Below, in pieces: positions 1 to 9,333 of a stretch of DNA of 64,000 nt (position 1 is the first letter of the stretch; each line of letters starts with the position of its first letter). The DNA comes from CBDDBX01 sp965225955. GTDB lineage: Bacteria > Acidobacteriota > Aminicenantia > UBA2199. The notes beneath the pieces are model-generated. The model saw nothing but the letters and a program-made list of their open reading frames with translations, was not told the DNA's origin and did no database searches. The DNA lies in contig CBDDBX010000009.1 in NCBI GenBank assembly GCA_965225955.1, positions 62,001 through 126,000 on the forward strand, given 5' to 3'. The translations under genes were made by a program, and so were the position numbers.

Positions 1-1201
1 TTATGCAGCATATATTGTTGATAAAAACATGGCAAAAACTCCTGCCAATGTTTATAAACTTCTGAATCAGCTGTGGAAAGCGGCTCTGCCTATAGCTAAG
101 AAAGAGGCTGCTGAACTACAGAAAATGATCAATAAAGAAGGCGGTAAATTCAAACTGGCTTCATGGGACTGGTGGTACTATGCTGAGAAACTCAGAAAAG
201 AGAAGTACAATCTTGATGAAAATCAGCTGAGACCATATTTCAAACTTGATAATGTAAGAGATGGAGCTTTCCACGTTGCAAAACAGCTCTTTGGTATTGA
301 GTTTGTCGAGAGAACCGATATTCCAAAATATCACAAAGATGTACAGACTTTTGAAGTAAAAGATAAAGATGGTAAATTCATCGGTATCTTCCTTATGGAC
401 TTCCATCCAAGACCTGGTAAAAGAGGTGGCGCATGGATGAACAGTTACAGAAAACAGGTTAGAATTAAAGGTAAACAGGTTTATCCTGTTATCGTAAATG
501 TATGTAATTTCTCAAAACCAGTTGGAGACAAACCAGCTCTTATCAGTTTTGATGAAGTTGAAACTCTTTTCCATGAATTTGGTCACGGACTTCACGGTCT
601 GCTTTCAAACTGCACATACAACTCAGTTTCAGGTACATCTGTACCAAGAGACTTTGTAGAACTTCCATCACAGCTTATGGAACACTGGGCATCACAGCCT
701 GAAGTTCTTAAAGTATATGCAAAGCATTACAAAACCGGAGAAGTTATTCCTCAGGAACTTATTAAAAAGCTCGAAAACAGCAGTCACTTCAACCAGGGCT
801 TTGGTACAACAGAATATCTGGCAGCAGCACTGCTTGATATGAACTGGCATACTCTTACTGAAGCAAAAGAAGTTGATACAACAAGTTTTGAGAACGACTA
901 TCTGAAAAAGATCGGTCTCATTCCTGAAATTATCTCAAGATACAGAAGTACATACTTCAGCCACATTACCGGTGGTTATGCTGCAGGTTACTATGTATAC
1001 ATCTGGGCAGCAGTTCTTGATAACGATGCATTTGAAGCATTTAAGGAAAAAGGTAATATCTACGATCAGGAAACAGCTACTAAACTGAGAAAGTTCATCT
1101 ATGGTAGTGGTGGAAGCGATGAAGCTATGAAACTTTACAAGAGTTTCAGAGGTGCAGATCCAAAAATCGAACCACTTCTTAAGAACAGAGGACTTAAATA
1201 G
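1..1201 (+). CDS. M3-family metallopeptidase (peptidyl-dipeptidase Dcp-like), 5' end cut by window
   Basis: Zinc oligopeptidase of the thimet/Dcp (M3) family, which hydrolyses short peptides. The HEFGH zinc motif is at 572-586 and a downstream glutamate region (ELPSQLMEHW) fits the third ligand. The frame is open from base 2, and the residues before the first ATG (29) align with the paralogue at 57.2-59.4 kb (pattern xNMxKxPANVYKLLN), so that ATG is internal and only the C-terminal ~400 of ~700 residues are present. By analogy with the paralogue the missing N-terminus probably carries a lipoprotein signal. The gene ends at a strong terminator. Confidence 0.93.
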   Translation, partial: YAAYIVDKNMAKTPANVYKLLNQLWKAALPIAKKEAAELQKMINKEGGKFKLASWDWWYYAEKLRKEKYNLDENQLRPYFKLDNVRDGAFHVAKQLFGIEFVERTDIPKYHKDVQTFEVKDKDGKFIGIFLMDFHPRPGKRGGAWMNSYRKQVRIKGKQVYPVIVNVCNFSKPVGDKPALISFDEVETLFHEFGHGLHGLLSNCTYNSVSGTSVPRDFVELPSQLMEHWASQPEVLKVYAKHYKTGEVIPQELIKKLENSSHFNQGFGTTEYLAAALLDMNWHTLTEAKEVDTTSFENDYLKKIGLIPEIISRYRSTYFSHITGGYAAGYYVYIWAAVLDNDAFEAFKEKGNIYDQETATKLRKFIYGSGGSDEAMKLYKSFRGADPKIEPLLKNRGLK

Positions 1202-1230
1202 AGTTAAAACACTTTTTTAAGCAATAGAAG

Positions 1231-1256
1231 GGGAGGCTAAGCCTCCCTTTTTTTTT
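1231..1256 (+). terminator. Rho-independent terminator after M3 peptidase
   Basis: A perfect 7-bp stem GGGAGGC/GCCTCCC (1231-1237 with 1241-1247) has a 3-nt loop and is followed by nine T. It lies 30 nt after the peptidase stop codon. Confidence 0.9.
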
Positions 1257-1266
1257 ATATATAACT

Positions 1267-1884
1267 ATGGAAATAGATCTTAAAAGCAGAGCCGGGTTTA
1301 TAGATATTTATCTTCTTGATCAGATTATGAAAGGACGCTTTCATGATAAAATGAAAATACTTGATGCAGGTTGTGGAAGAGGACGTAATTCTATACCTCT
1401 CATCAGGAATGGCGCTGAAGTATATTGTATGGATCGCGATGATATAGCTATTGGTGATCTTAACAGATATGTTTTTGATATAGACAGGAACTATCCTTCA
1501 GAAAGATTCATTTCTGGAGATCTTGAGGAACTCCCATTTGAAACTGGGAGTTTTGACGGGGTTATATCCAATGCTGTTCTGCATTTCGCCAGTAATAGAG
1601 ATAATTTTGAAAAGATGTTTTCCGAACTTGTAAGAGTTCTCAGAAAGGGAGGAGTGCTGTTCTGCAGAACAGCTACTGATACAGGACTCAGTTCTCTTCT
1701 GTCCCCACCGGATATTGATGGATGGAGTAGTCTTCCTGATGGAACCAGACGCTTTCTTACTTCAGGGGATGACATGAAAATATTGGCAGAAAAGAATGGC
1801 TGCTGCTGGTTTGAGCCTTTTAAAACAGTTGTTGTGGACAAGCTGAGAGCAATGTCAACTATAGTTCTCAAAAAAGAGATATAG
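1267..1884 (+). CDS. Class I SAM-dependent methyltransferase
   Basis: A 205-residue Rossmann-fold methyltransferase (Methyltransf_11/TehB-like). Motif I is DAGCGRGRNS near residue 35, an acidic motif II residue sits in YCMDRD, and the post-motif VLRKGGVLF is near residue 130. The substrate cannot be read from the sequence. It starts 11 nt after a terminator and has no clear ribosome site, so translation may be weak or the transcript may start very near the ATG. It is convergent with the phosphofructokinase gene. Confidence 0.85.
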   Translation: MEIDLKSRAGFIDIYLLDQIMKGRFHDKMKILDAGCGRGRNSIPLIRNGAEVYCMDRDDIAIGDLNRYVFDIDRNYPSERFISGDLEELPFETGSFDGVISNAVLHFASNRDNFEKMFSELVRVLRKGGVLFCRTATDTGLSSLLSPPDIDGWSSLPDGTRRFLTSGDDMKILAEKNGCCWFEPFKTVVVDKLRAMSTIVLKKEI

Positions 1885-1942
1885 CTGGATTCCTGAATTA
1901 AGGACTCTTTCTATGAGCTGAATATCTCTGATTTTCTTTGTG

Positions 1943-3262
1943 TTACCGATTAATAAGTTCAGACTGACCTGTTGAGGTTTTAACCAGCTGCCACAGATCA
2001 CCACCAGTATTTACCTTCTTTCTGGTACTTACAGCAAGGCCTATTGGTACATGAATGAATCTGTTGTTCCAGGTAGATATTATCATATTGGTTTTACCAG
2101 CCATAGCTGCGTGGACAGCATATTGACCCAGAGCAAGGCAGAAACCGGAATCCTCAGCATTGGCCTGCTGACTCCTTATCATATAGCCGGGATCGATATA
2201 TTTGATATTGAAACTGAGATCTTTCTGATCTGAGAAATCCTTTATCTTTTCACAGAGGTATCTTCCTATATCTTTATGAATAGTATTGCCGGATGCATCC
2301 TTTTTTACAGGTTTATCTTTAAAGAACTTCTGACCTGCCCCTTCTGCAACAACTATAACAGCATGATTTCTTCTCTCAATGCGTCTTCTCAGATCCTCCA
2401 GCAGGCCATTATTACCATAGAGGTCAAAATCTATTTCAGGAATAAGACAGTAGTTGGCACTACTGTTTGAGAGACATGAGCAGGCAGCAATATAACCTGA
2501 ATCCCTGCCCATAAGTTTTACAACTCCTACTCCTGCAGGATGGCTTTCAACTTCATTGTGTACTGAAGCGATAGCTTTTCTGGCCTCTTCAACTGCAGTG
2601 TTGTATCCAAATGTTCTGGCTACATAGGCTATATCGTTATCTATTGTTTTGGGTATACCTATTACAGAAATGCTGTTGCCTCTTCTTTTACACTCTTCAG
2701 CTATTGCCTGGGCACCTTTAAGAGTTCCATCGCCTCCAATGGGAAAGAATACGTTTACTCCGTGCTTTTCAAGCTGGTCAACTATCTTTTCTGCTCCGGG
2801 AGTACCTCTGGAAGTACCAAGTAGTGATCCGCCCAGATTGTGTATAGAGGTTACTTTTTCAGGAGAGAGGTGAAGTGGGGGATAAGTGCCGTCTTCCACC
2901 AGTCCGGTGTAACCATATCTGAAGCCGATAATATTCTTAACATTGTAGTGATAATGCAGAGACATGACTATTGATCTTATAACATCATTGATACCGGGGC
3001 AGAGTCCGCCACAGGTTACAATTGCAGCTTTAACACTGCCGGAATTGAAGAAGATTTTTTCCCGGGGACCGGCTTTTTCAAAAGATGGTGGTTCTTTGCC
3101 CTCTTCGATGTATTTTTTTACCTTATTCAGACTTGTAATGAAGAGCTCTTTACCTTCATCATCTGTATAGTGATTGAGAATATGGGGGGTAGGTATTGTG
3201 CACTCTCCCAGAGTCTCAATTGTATTGTGGAATTTATCACTTTCAAAATAACTTATTCTCAT
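1943..3262 (-). CDS. pfkA: 6-phosphofructokinase, plant-type long form
   Basis: Phosphorylates fructose 6-phosphate in glycolysis. It matches the long plant-type branch: CGGLCPGINDVIR near the N-terminus, GGSLLGTSRG, GGDGT and PKTIDNDI. In the PFK family a glycine at the GGDGT position goes with ATP, whereas pyrophosphate enzymes usually have GGDD; this favours ATP but does not prove it. The open frame reaches a GTG at 3268, but an AGGAG motif sits 8 nt before the ATG at 3262, so that start is preferred (439 residues). It is a single-gene unit. Confidence 0.9.
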   Translation of the reverse strand: MRISYFESDKFHNTIETLGECTIPTPHILNHYTDDEGKELFITSLNKVKKYIEEGKEPPSFEKAGPREKIFFNSGSVKAAIVTCGGLCPGINDVIRSIVMSLHYHYNVKNIIGFRYGYTGLVEDGTYPPLHLSPEKVTSIHNLGGSLLGTSRGTPGAEKIVDQLEKHGVNVFFPIGGDGTLKGAQAIAEECKRRGNSISVIGIPKTIDNDIAYVARTFGYNTAVEEARKAIASVHNEVESHPAGVGVVKLMGRDSGYIAACSCLSNSSANYCLIPEIDFDLYGNNGLLEDLRRRIERRNHAVIVVAEGAGQKFFKDKPVKKDASGNTIHKDIGRYLCEKIKDFSDQKDLSFNIKYIDPGYMIRSQQANAEDSGFCLALGQYAVHAAMAGKTNMIISTWNNRFIHVPIGLAVSTRKKVNTGGDLWQLVKTSTGQSELINR

Positions 3263-3364
3263 CTGCACTTCTCCTGAGCTTTAAAAAGGTTATTATTTTC
3301 TATAATACAACGAAAATGTTATTTTACAAAGAATTTTTGTAAAACATCTGATATCAGGGGTGAG

Positions 3365-3399
3365 GCAAAAAAAAAGCCGTTCCCGGTTAAGGAACGGCT
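3365..3399 (-). terminator. Terminator after first MFS gene
   Basis: An 8-bp stem GCCGTTCC/GGAACGGC (3376-3383 with 3391-3398) is followed on the minus strand by a run of T (A-run at 3367-3375 on the plus strand). It lies 26 nt past the MFS stop codon. Confidence 0.85.
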
Positions 3400-3424
3400 C
3401 TCTATATTATTATTTAATATTATC

Positions 3425-5065
3425 TTAAGCAGCTACTGAAGGCTCATCAAGGTTGTAACCCTGTTTTTCACTTGCTTTCTTAAGCATGAAAGCGAGGAAG
3501 ATAGAGATAACACCAAGACCAACAAGCATCAGAATTGAGATTGTGTAGTCATAAGTACCTGCTGCTGTTGTTTTGAAAGCGTTAATCTGCTCAGCAATCT
3601 GTTCTGTACTCATACCTGCACCAGTCAGAGCTTCTCTTTTTTCTGCAATAGCTTTTACAACTTCAGGGTTAGTCCAGTCTACAACCTGACCAATACCTTT
3701 GAAGAAAAGAAGAAGGCCCCAGTTCTGGAATGTGAACATTGAAGCATAAGCTGTACCGAGGCGATACTCAGGAACGATTCTTGCAACTGATGGCCACATT
3801 GCTGCAGGAACCAGTGAGAATGCAATACCCAGAGCAAGAAGACCCATGTAGCAGAGAATATGACTGCTACCAAGTGATAGTGACAGGTGAGCAAAGATCA
3901 GAAGGAAGGCACCAAGCATCATAAGAGATGAAGCTTTACCTTTTCTGTCAACAATTCTTCCGAAAATCGGGGTAAACAGAATTGTACCCATAGGAAGCAT
4001 TGAAGCTGCTTTAGGACCGTTTGTCAGCCAGCCGGAGAGAGTATCTTTAAGTGAGAAGATAAAAGCTCCGAAAAGAACTGCTGTAATAGCCAGTGCTACA
4101 ACTTTCATTTTTTTATCTTTAATGTATGAAGGAAGAAGAGGGAATGCAAGGCCAAATACGAAGAGAACTACGTAGATAGCTACGTCCCCAACTGTTTTAC
4201 TTCCAAAAAGAATAAAAGATGGTACTGAAGATGGAAGTTCCAGAGTGAATTTGAATTTATTAACCAGCAGATCCGGTGCATACTGCATGAATGGGAAAAC
4301 TGCTGAGTAGAAAGCAACACAGAGAGCTGCAATCAGAAGGAATGACTTATCTGTAACCAGTTTAAGAAGGTCAGACATTTTAAATTTTTCATCATCAGAA
4401 GCTTCTTCCTTAACTTCCTGATTTGCAAGCTGTTTATCTATTTTGATATCAAAGATCAGATATGCCAGAATACAGATGAACCCAACACCCATGAGAGTGG
4501 CTGCAAAAACAACACCAGCTGAGAAAGCTTCTCTGCCGATATCCGGTGAAATCGCAGTACCGATTGCAGAACCAAGTCTTCCGATACCCATGTTGATCGC
4601 CATTGCAAGAGCCATCTCATAACCGGAGAACCATTTAACAATAGTACGGGTTATAAGAACACATGTTATTTCAAGACCAATACCAAAAATAACACGACCG
4701 ATAGTCATGTATGTGAGCATGGTTCCCGGATCGTTTGATAGGAAGCCGGTTGCACCAAGTGCAGAAATCAGGCCACCAAGAACAGCAACAGAACCAAATA
4801 CTATTGTTGTAAGTCTGATGCCCCATTTATCAAGAATGATACCACCAATGATAATCATACCGAAAACATTGGCTATTGTAGTCATACTGATCATATCGCC
4901 AAACTGTGATGAAGTGATTCCCAGCTGGGCTTCCATCAGTGGTTTCAGGCCTGAATAAAAATCCTGAAACCAGTAAGTGGCAAACATAAGACCACTTACC
5001 ATGAAAAGAACGATCCAGCGCATAAGAGCTGAATCTCTTAAGGTGTTCTTAATTCTTTCTGTCAT
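3425..5065 (-). CDS. MFS transporter, tandem copy 1
   Basis: An inner-membrane major facilitator of 546 residues with about a dozen hydrophobic segments. A DKWGIR-type loop follows the second membrane segment and DRKGK lies in the second half, both matching the MFS A-like motif (D-x-x-G-R/K). The loop near residues 205-225 is charged and cytoplasmic by the positive-inside rule. The substrate is unknown; the architecture recalls oxalate/formate-antiporter-like or organic anion carriers. An AAAGGA motif precedes the ATG. It is highly similar along its length to the upstream gene on the same strand, so the pair is a tandem duplication. Confidence 0.88.
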   Translation of the reverse strand: MTERIKNTLRDSALMRWIVLFMVSGLMFATYWFQDFYSGLKPLMEAQLGITSSQFGDMISMTTIANVFGMIIIGGIILDKWGIRLTTIVFGSVAVLGGLISALGATGFLSNDPGTMLTYMTIGRVIFGIGLEITCVLITRTIVKWFSGYEMALAMAINMGIGRLGSAIGTAISPDIGREAFSAGVVFAATLMGVGFICILAYLIFDIKIDKQLANQEVKEEASDDEKFKMSDLLKLVTDKSFLLIAALCVAFYSAVFPFMQYAPDLLVNKFKFTLELPSSVPSFILFGSKTVGDVAIYVVLFVFGLAFPLLPSYIKDKKMKVVALAITAVLFGAFIFSLKDTLSGWLTNGPKAASMLPMGTILFTPIFGRIVDRKGKASSLMMLGAFLLIFAHLSLSLGSSHILCYMGLLALGIAFSLVPAAMWPSVARIVPEYRLGTAYASMFTFQNWGLLLFFKGIGQVVDWTNPEVVKAIAEKREALTGAGMSTEQIAEQINAFKTTAAGTYDYTISILMLVGLGVISIFLAFMLKKASEKQGYNLDEPSVAA

Positions 5066-5301
5066 TTTAAAATCCTTTAATATTTAATTTTTTTACTTAC
5101 TAGCTGATACGGTGAAACAACCACTCTCGTTTAAAGAGAAAAGCATTCACCATTATATAGAAAGCTGTATGAAAAATCAAAATTGTGGTTTTTTCAGAAC
5201 CCTGTAAACCCGGAGTTGTAGCTTATAGAGAGTATAAACAGGTAAGAATAAAGTAGTAGACGCAGTAATAGCTTTACTGACAGAACACCATGTGGAAAGG
5301 A

Positions 5302-5328
5302 AAAGGGCAGTTTTTATTACTGCCCTTT
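5302..5328 (-). terminator. Terminator-like hairpin between MFS genes
   Basis: A perfect 10-bp stem AAAGGGCAGT/ACTGCCCTTT (5302-5311 with 5319-5328) lies 8 nt past the stop of the second MFS gene. The minus-strand tail TTTTCC is short. It may reduce rather than fully block read-through into the downstream paralogue. Confidence 0.7.
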
Positions 5329-5336
5329 AAATTTTA

Positions 5337-6983
5337 TCAGGCTGCTATTGATGGCTCATCAAGATTGTAGCCCTGTTTTTTACTTGTTTTCTTAAGCATG
5401 AATGCAAGGAAAATCGATATGATACCTAAAGCAACCAGCATTAATATAGGAATTGTGTAGTCGTAGGAGTAACCTTCAGCAGTCATTTTCAGTTCACTGA
5501 TTTTTTCTGAAATCTCAGCTGCTGTTAGGCCCTGAGCTTCAAGTGTTTTTCTTGTATCTGCAATTTTTGCCAGTACTTCAGGGTTTACCCAGTCAAGAAC
5601 AGTACCGATACCTGTAAAGAATAATCCGAGGCCCCAGTTCTGTATGGTGAACATTGCTGCAAAAGCAGTACCGAGTCTGAACTCAGGAACAATCTTTGCA
5701 ACTGAAGGCCACATTGCTGCAGGAACAAGAGAGAATGCAACACCCAGTGAAAGAAGACCCATGTAGCATAAAAGCGTACTGTTGAATACTGACAGGGACA
5801 GATGTGCAAAAATAAGAAGCCCGGCTCCAAGCATCATAATTGATGCTGCTTTACCTTTTTTATCAACCATTCTACCAAAAATAGGAGTAAACAGAATTGT
5901 TCCCATCGGTATCATTGATGCAGCCTTCGGCCCGTTTGTAAGCCAGCCTGCAAGAGTATCTTTAAGTGTAAAAATAAAGAGACCAAACAGAAGTGATGTA
6001 ACTGCCAGTGCCACAACTTTCATCTTTTTATCTTTAATATATGATGGAAGAAGAGGAAAGGCGAGACCAAATATAAACAGAACGACATATATAGATACGT
6101 CTCCTGCTGTACTACTGCCAAAAATAGTAAATGATGGTACTGACTCGGGTAACTTCAGAGTAAATTTGAACTTATTTATAAGAAGATCCGGCGCATATAC
6201 CATAAAAGGAAAAACTGCTGAATAGAAAGCAACGCAGAGGGCTGCAATAAGCATGAAAGATTTATCAGTAGCAAGTTTCAGAAGATCTGACATTTTAAAT
6301 TTTTCATCTTCAGATGAACCTGATTCTGCTTTACCCTGTTTCTTTAACTGCTTATCGATTTTTATATCAACAATAAGATACGAGAGAATACAGATGAACC
6401 CTACACCAAGTACTGTAGCTGCAAATACTACTGCTGATGAGAAATTACTTCCACCAATATCAGGTGATATTGCTGTACCGATTGCTGTACCAAGTCTTCC
6501 GATGCCAACGTTTATTGCCATCGCCAGAGCCAGTTCATATCCGGCAAACCATTTAACTACAGCTCTGTTAATAAGTACACATGTAGTTTCAAGACCTATA
6601 CCAAAGACTACACGACCAATAGTCATGTATTTGAGCATTGTAGCCGGGTCATCACCAAAAAATCCTGATGCTCCAAGGGCTGATATAGCTCCTCCGAGTA
6701 CAGCTATTGCACCAAATACAATTGCTGTTAACCTGATGCCCCATTTGTCCAGAATAATACCACCAATCATTATCATACCAAAAGCGTTGGCTACAGTCGT
6801 CATGCCAACCATGGCACTAAACTGGGTTGAGGTTATTCCGGCCTGGGCTTCCATCAGGGTCTTTAGTCCTGAATAGAAGTCCTGGAACCAGTAGGTTCCA
6901 AACATTAATCCACTAACCATAAAAAGAACGACCCAGCGCATAAAGGCTGAATCTCTTAAAGTCTCTTTAATTCTTTCTGTCAT
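5337..6983 (-). CDS. MFS transporter, tandem copy 2
   Basis: A paralogue of the gene at 3425-5065 with the same N-terminal pattern (MTERIK-LRDSA-MRW), the same central charged loop and the same C-terminal KKQGYNLDEPS. It has 548 residues from the chosen start. The frame reaches an upstream ATG at 6995, but GAGGGTG lies just before the ATG at 6983, which also aligns with the paralogue start. Each copy has its own terminator-like hairpin, so they may be expressed separately despite their order. Confidence 0.88.
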   Translation of the reverse strand: MTERIKETLRDSAFMRWVVLFMVSGLMFGTYWFQDFYSGLKTLMEAQAGITSTQFSAMVGMTTVANAFGMIMIGGIILDKWGIRLTAIVFGAIAVLGGAISALGASGFFGDDPATMLKYMTIGRVVFGIGLETTCVLINRAVVKWFAGYELALAMAINVGIGRLGTAIGTAISPDIGGSNFSSAVVFAATVLGVGFICILSYLIVDIKIDKQLKKQGKAESGSSEDEKFKMSDLLKLATDKSFMLIAALCVAFYSAVFPFMVYAPDLLINKFKFTLKLPESVPSFTIFGSSTAGDVSIYVVLFIFGLAFPLLPSYIKDKKMKVVALAVTSLLFGLFIFTLKDTLAGWLTNGPKAASMIPMGTILFTPIFGRMVDKKGKAASIMMLGAGLLIFAHLSLSVFNSTLLCYMGLLSLGVAFSLVPAAMWPSVAKIVPEFRLGTAFAAMFTIQNWGLGLFFTGIGTVLDWVNPEVLAKIADTRKTLEAQGLTAAEISEKISELKMTAEGYSYDYTIPILMLVALGIISIFLAFMLKKTSKKQGYNLDEPSIAA

Positions 6984-7306
6984 TTTCACCCTCATTAATT
7001 TATTACCACAGAATATTGCCTTTCTGTGAAGTAGTTTTTCTGCCGGTTAAACAAAACAAATACTCCCTCAAAGGGGTAATAAAGCAGTTTATGATGGTGG
7101 CTGCACTCTATGTGCAACTTTATATGCCTCCTGCAGTAAACAGTAATAAGTTTACTGACTGGTTTTAAAGATGTATCAGATATCATTCTACAGGAGGATA
7201 AAAAAAATTTACAGAAAAACCTGAAAAAATGTGATGAAAGTTGTTTTTTGAGTTCCGGTGTTGAGGTTAGGTAAGCTCTCCCTGAGCTTACCTTTTATTT
7301 ATATGG
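6984..7306. other. Intergenic region upstream of MFS copy 2
   Basis: No gene is supported here; the short minus-strand frame within it lacks family features. It should hold the promoter of the MFS gene. A 9-bp hairpin GGTAAGCTC/GAGCTTACC (7270-7278 with 7284-7292) follows the glycosidase stop codon. Its T-rich side faces the plus direction, so it is a poor terminator for the leftward glycosidase gene. Confidence 0.5.
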
Positions 7307-8782
7307 TTATTTTTTCCGGTATTTCACCAGTACTGAATTCAGCTTCTTTATTGAAGCAGGTAGCTGGTTAATGAGATAGTTTCCGGGTTTCATCTTTTTC
7401 ATAACCGGGAACTCCTTTTCTGACCAGTTAATAACTTCCTGCAGTTCAGTTGATAGTTTATTCTCTTTCATGCATTGTATGAGCTGTTCAGTGTCCGCAA
7501 TCATCGCCTTTGACGCAGGAGTCTCTTCCTCACTGCCAAAAATTGCAGCAAACCCCTGATGACTTACTGAAGAGAAGATACGATCGCTAAGCTTCCTGAC
7601 TCTTGAATCCTGATTTCTAAGGTTCTCAAATTCGTCAGCATGAGCGTAATAGAGGTGGGTAAGTGCAGCTGCTGAAGGAGATAGTGCTACCATCTCATCT
7701 CTGAAGTTATAGAGACTTCCTACAAAAAGATTTTTTTGCTCTTCAGGCATATGCTGTGCAGATTTCTTTACGGGACATTTTTTATCATCCTTGTCGTCGT
7801 CTCCGTCGTCAAGCTGATCATCATATTTGCCGGCAATGAAATCTTTATATATTGTATAAGCTGGTTTCTCTGTAAGATCTGTCTTTATAATGCCCCATGG
7901 TGGATTACCATTGTTCAGATCGTCTGCAATTTCGTAGAAGAATATCTTGTCGGGATACTGTTTTTTCTTCATGGATTTCAGCATTGCAAGATATTTTTCA
8001 CCCTGGCTCTGTTCGCTGTAATCGTAGGTGTTCCAGCCGGTTTCTGTTATCCAGAAAGGTTTCTGACTGCATCCGGCATCTTCAATAATCTTTTTAACAG
8101 ATGGAATAAGAATATCCCCGTCTTCAAGAGATCTGTATATGTAAGATGCTCCACGCTTATCGTAGATATGGTGGGAAATAACATCAATTCTGTCTTTCGT
8201 ATTTGAAAGTATATACTTGAGCCAGAAGTACCATTCTACTCCTGTACTTGTGAGGTGGGCAAGATCCGGTCCCACAACAAAAGCTGAAGGATCTTCTGCT
8301 TTCACTGCATCAGCGCCGGGGTTGAAGATTCTGTCAAGGAACCTCTCTTTTGATTCGGCGTTGAAGTGCTGCAGATTAGGCTCGTTCCATATGGCCCAGC
8401 ACTTAACTCTGGATTTGTATCTTCTGACTGTAGCCTGTACAAATCTCTGCCAGTAGGCAACATTATCGGCTGAATAGTTGCCTCCTTTTCCTCCGTTTGC
8501 CCAGGATGGAGTCGTTCCAAAACCTACCAGTACTGAAACTCCGCGACTGGTAACATAGTTTATTACCCTGTCCATATTGCTCCAGTGGAATGTGCCGGGT
8601 GTTACTTCTATATCACGCCATACTGCATCCACTCTTACCCACTTGATTCCAGCATCAATCGCCTTCTGAAGAACAGCATCTGTCTGAACGTGAACATTGA
8701 TACCGTAAGGTGAAGGTGATACCTGCTGACCGAAACATAAAAACCCGCAAAAAAGTATAGTTATAAGCATTCTGATTATCAT
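7307..8782 (-). CDS. Secreted GH-A clan glycoside hydrolase-like protein (GH39/GH5-like)
   Basis: A 491-residue exported protein whose signal peptide ends near residue 18. Residues ~25-315 form a TIM-barrel-like glycosidase region. WNEPN (132-136) supplies the probable acid/base E134 and WITETGW (244-250) the probable nucleophile E247, a pair typical of clan GH-A enzymes such as beta-xylosidases (GH39). An acidic linker (~320-335, mostly D/K) leads to a helical C-terminal region of ~150 residues that I do not recognise. The substrate is not determined. CAGGT precedes the ATG. The gene is divergent from umuD. Confidence 0.82.
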   Translation of the reverse strand: MIIRMLITILFCGFLCFGQQVSPSPYGINVHVQTDAVLQKAIDAGIKWVRVDAVWRDIEVTPGTFHWSNMDRVINYVTSRGVSVLVGFGTTPSWANGGKGGNYSADNVAYWQRFVQATVRRYKSRVKCWAIWNEPNLQHFNAESKERFLDRIFNPGADAVKAEDPSAFVVGPDLAHLTSTGVEWYFWLKYILSNTKDRIDVISHHIYDKRGASYIYRSLEDGDILIPSVKKIIEDAGCSQKPFWITETGWNTYDYSEQSQGEKYLAMLKSMKKKQYPDKIFFYEIADDLNNGNPPWGIIKTDLTEKPAYTIYKDFIAGKYDDQLDDGDDDKDDKKCPVKKSAQHMPEEQKNLFVGSLYNFRDEMVALSPSAAALTHLYYAHADEFENLRNQDSRVRKLSDRIFSSVSHQGFAAIFGSEEETPASKAMIADTEQLIQCMKENKLSTELQEVINWSEKEFPVMKKMKPGNYLINQLPASIKKLNSVLVKYRKK

Positions 8783-8865
8783 ACCTGAATTATAGAAACT
8801 AGCTGTTTCAAAGTCAATTGAAAGAGCAGAGGAAGACTTATGCAGATCTTTTGCAGAAGAAATAC

Positions 8866-8917
8866 TTGACAGTGGTGAGTTATTATATTAAATTTATTGC
8901 GAACGTAATGCGAACAA
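8866..8917 (+). promoter_or_regulatory. umuDC promoter with direct-repeat SOS-like box
   Basis: A -35 TTGACA (8866-8871) is followed after 17-18 nt by a weak -10 (TTAAAT/TAAATT). Directly downstream is GAAC-N7-GAAC (about 8902-8916), the reverse complement of GTTC-N7-GTTC, which is the known LexA box type of Alphaproteobacteria. Its place between the -10 and the umuD start fits repression of an SOS operon. No lexA gene is in the window. Confidence 0.6.
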
Positions 8918-8918
8918 A

Positions 8919-9332
8919 ATGAATTTTGTAAATGAAAAATATATCGGAGGTGCTCCTGTTTTGCTCACCTGTGTACCTGCAGGTTTTCCTTCACCTGCAG
9001 ATGACTATCTTGAAGAGCGCCTTGATCTTAATGAACTTCTGATTGATCATCCTGCAGCAACCTTCTTTGTAAAGGTGGTGGGGGATTCCATGAGGGACGC
9101 CGGTATAATTTCAGGAGATATTCTGGTAGTAGATCGCTCTCTTGAACCAGGGGATGGAAAAGTAGTTGTTGCTGTACTGAATGGGGAGTTTACGGTAAAA
9201 AGAATCCGTTCTACAAAAGAGGGGGTTTTTCTTGTGCCTGAAAATCCTGACTATCCTTTAAAACAGGTCAGTGGAGAAGACAGTTTTGAGGTGTGGGGCG
9301 TTGTTACCTCTGCAATTCACAGAATTACATAG
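8919..9332 (+). CDS. umuD: UmuD-like S24 peptidase, DNA polymerase V subunit
   Basis: A self-cleaving partner of UmuC, 137 residues, the usual UmuD size. The likely cleavage site is A21-G22 (VPAGFPSPADDY); the catalytic Ser is S57 in GDSM and the Lys is K94 (TVKRI), spaced as in E. coli UmuD (S60/K97). RecA-promoted cleavage would give UmuD'. The first ATG lies right after the SOS-like box and has no ribosome site. A GGAGGT sits inside the gene 9 nt before a TTG at codon 15, so a shorter product cannot be excluded. umuC follows after one base. Confidence 0.9.
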   Translation: MNFVNEKYIGGAPVLLTCVPAGFPSPADDYLEERLDLNELLIDHPAATFFVKVVGDSMRDAGIISGDILVVDRSLEPGDGKVVVAVLNGEFTVKRIRSTKEGVFLVPENPDYPLKQVSGEDSFEVWGVVTSAIHRIT

Positions 9333-9333
9333 T

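Noticed and set aside
5782..6876. Long plus-strand frames of 147 and 207 codons opposite the second MFS gene
   Set aside because: They are antisense shadows of a conserved transporter with clear membrane segments, and their own translation has no family features or ribosome site.
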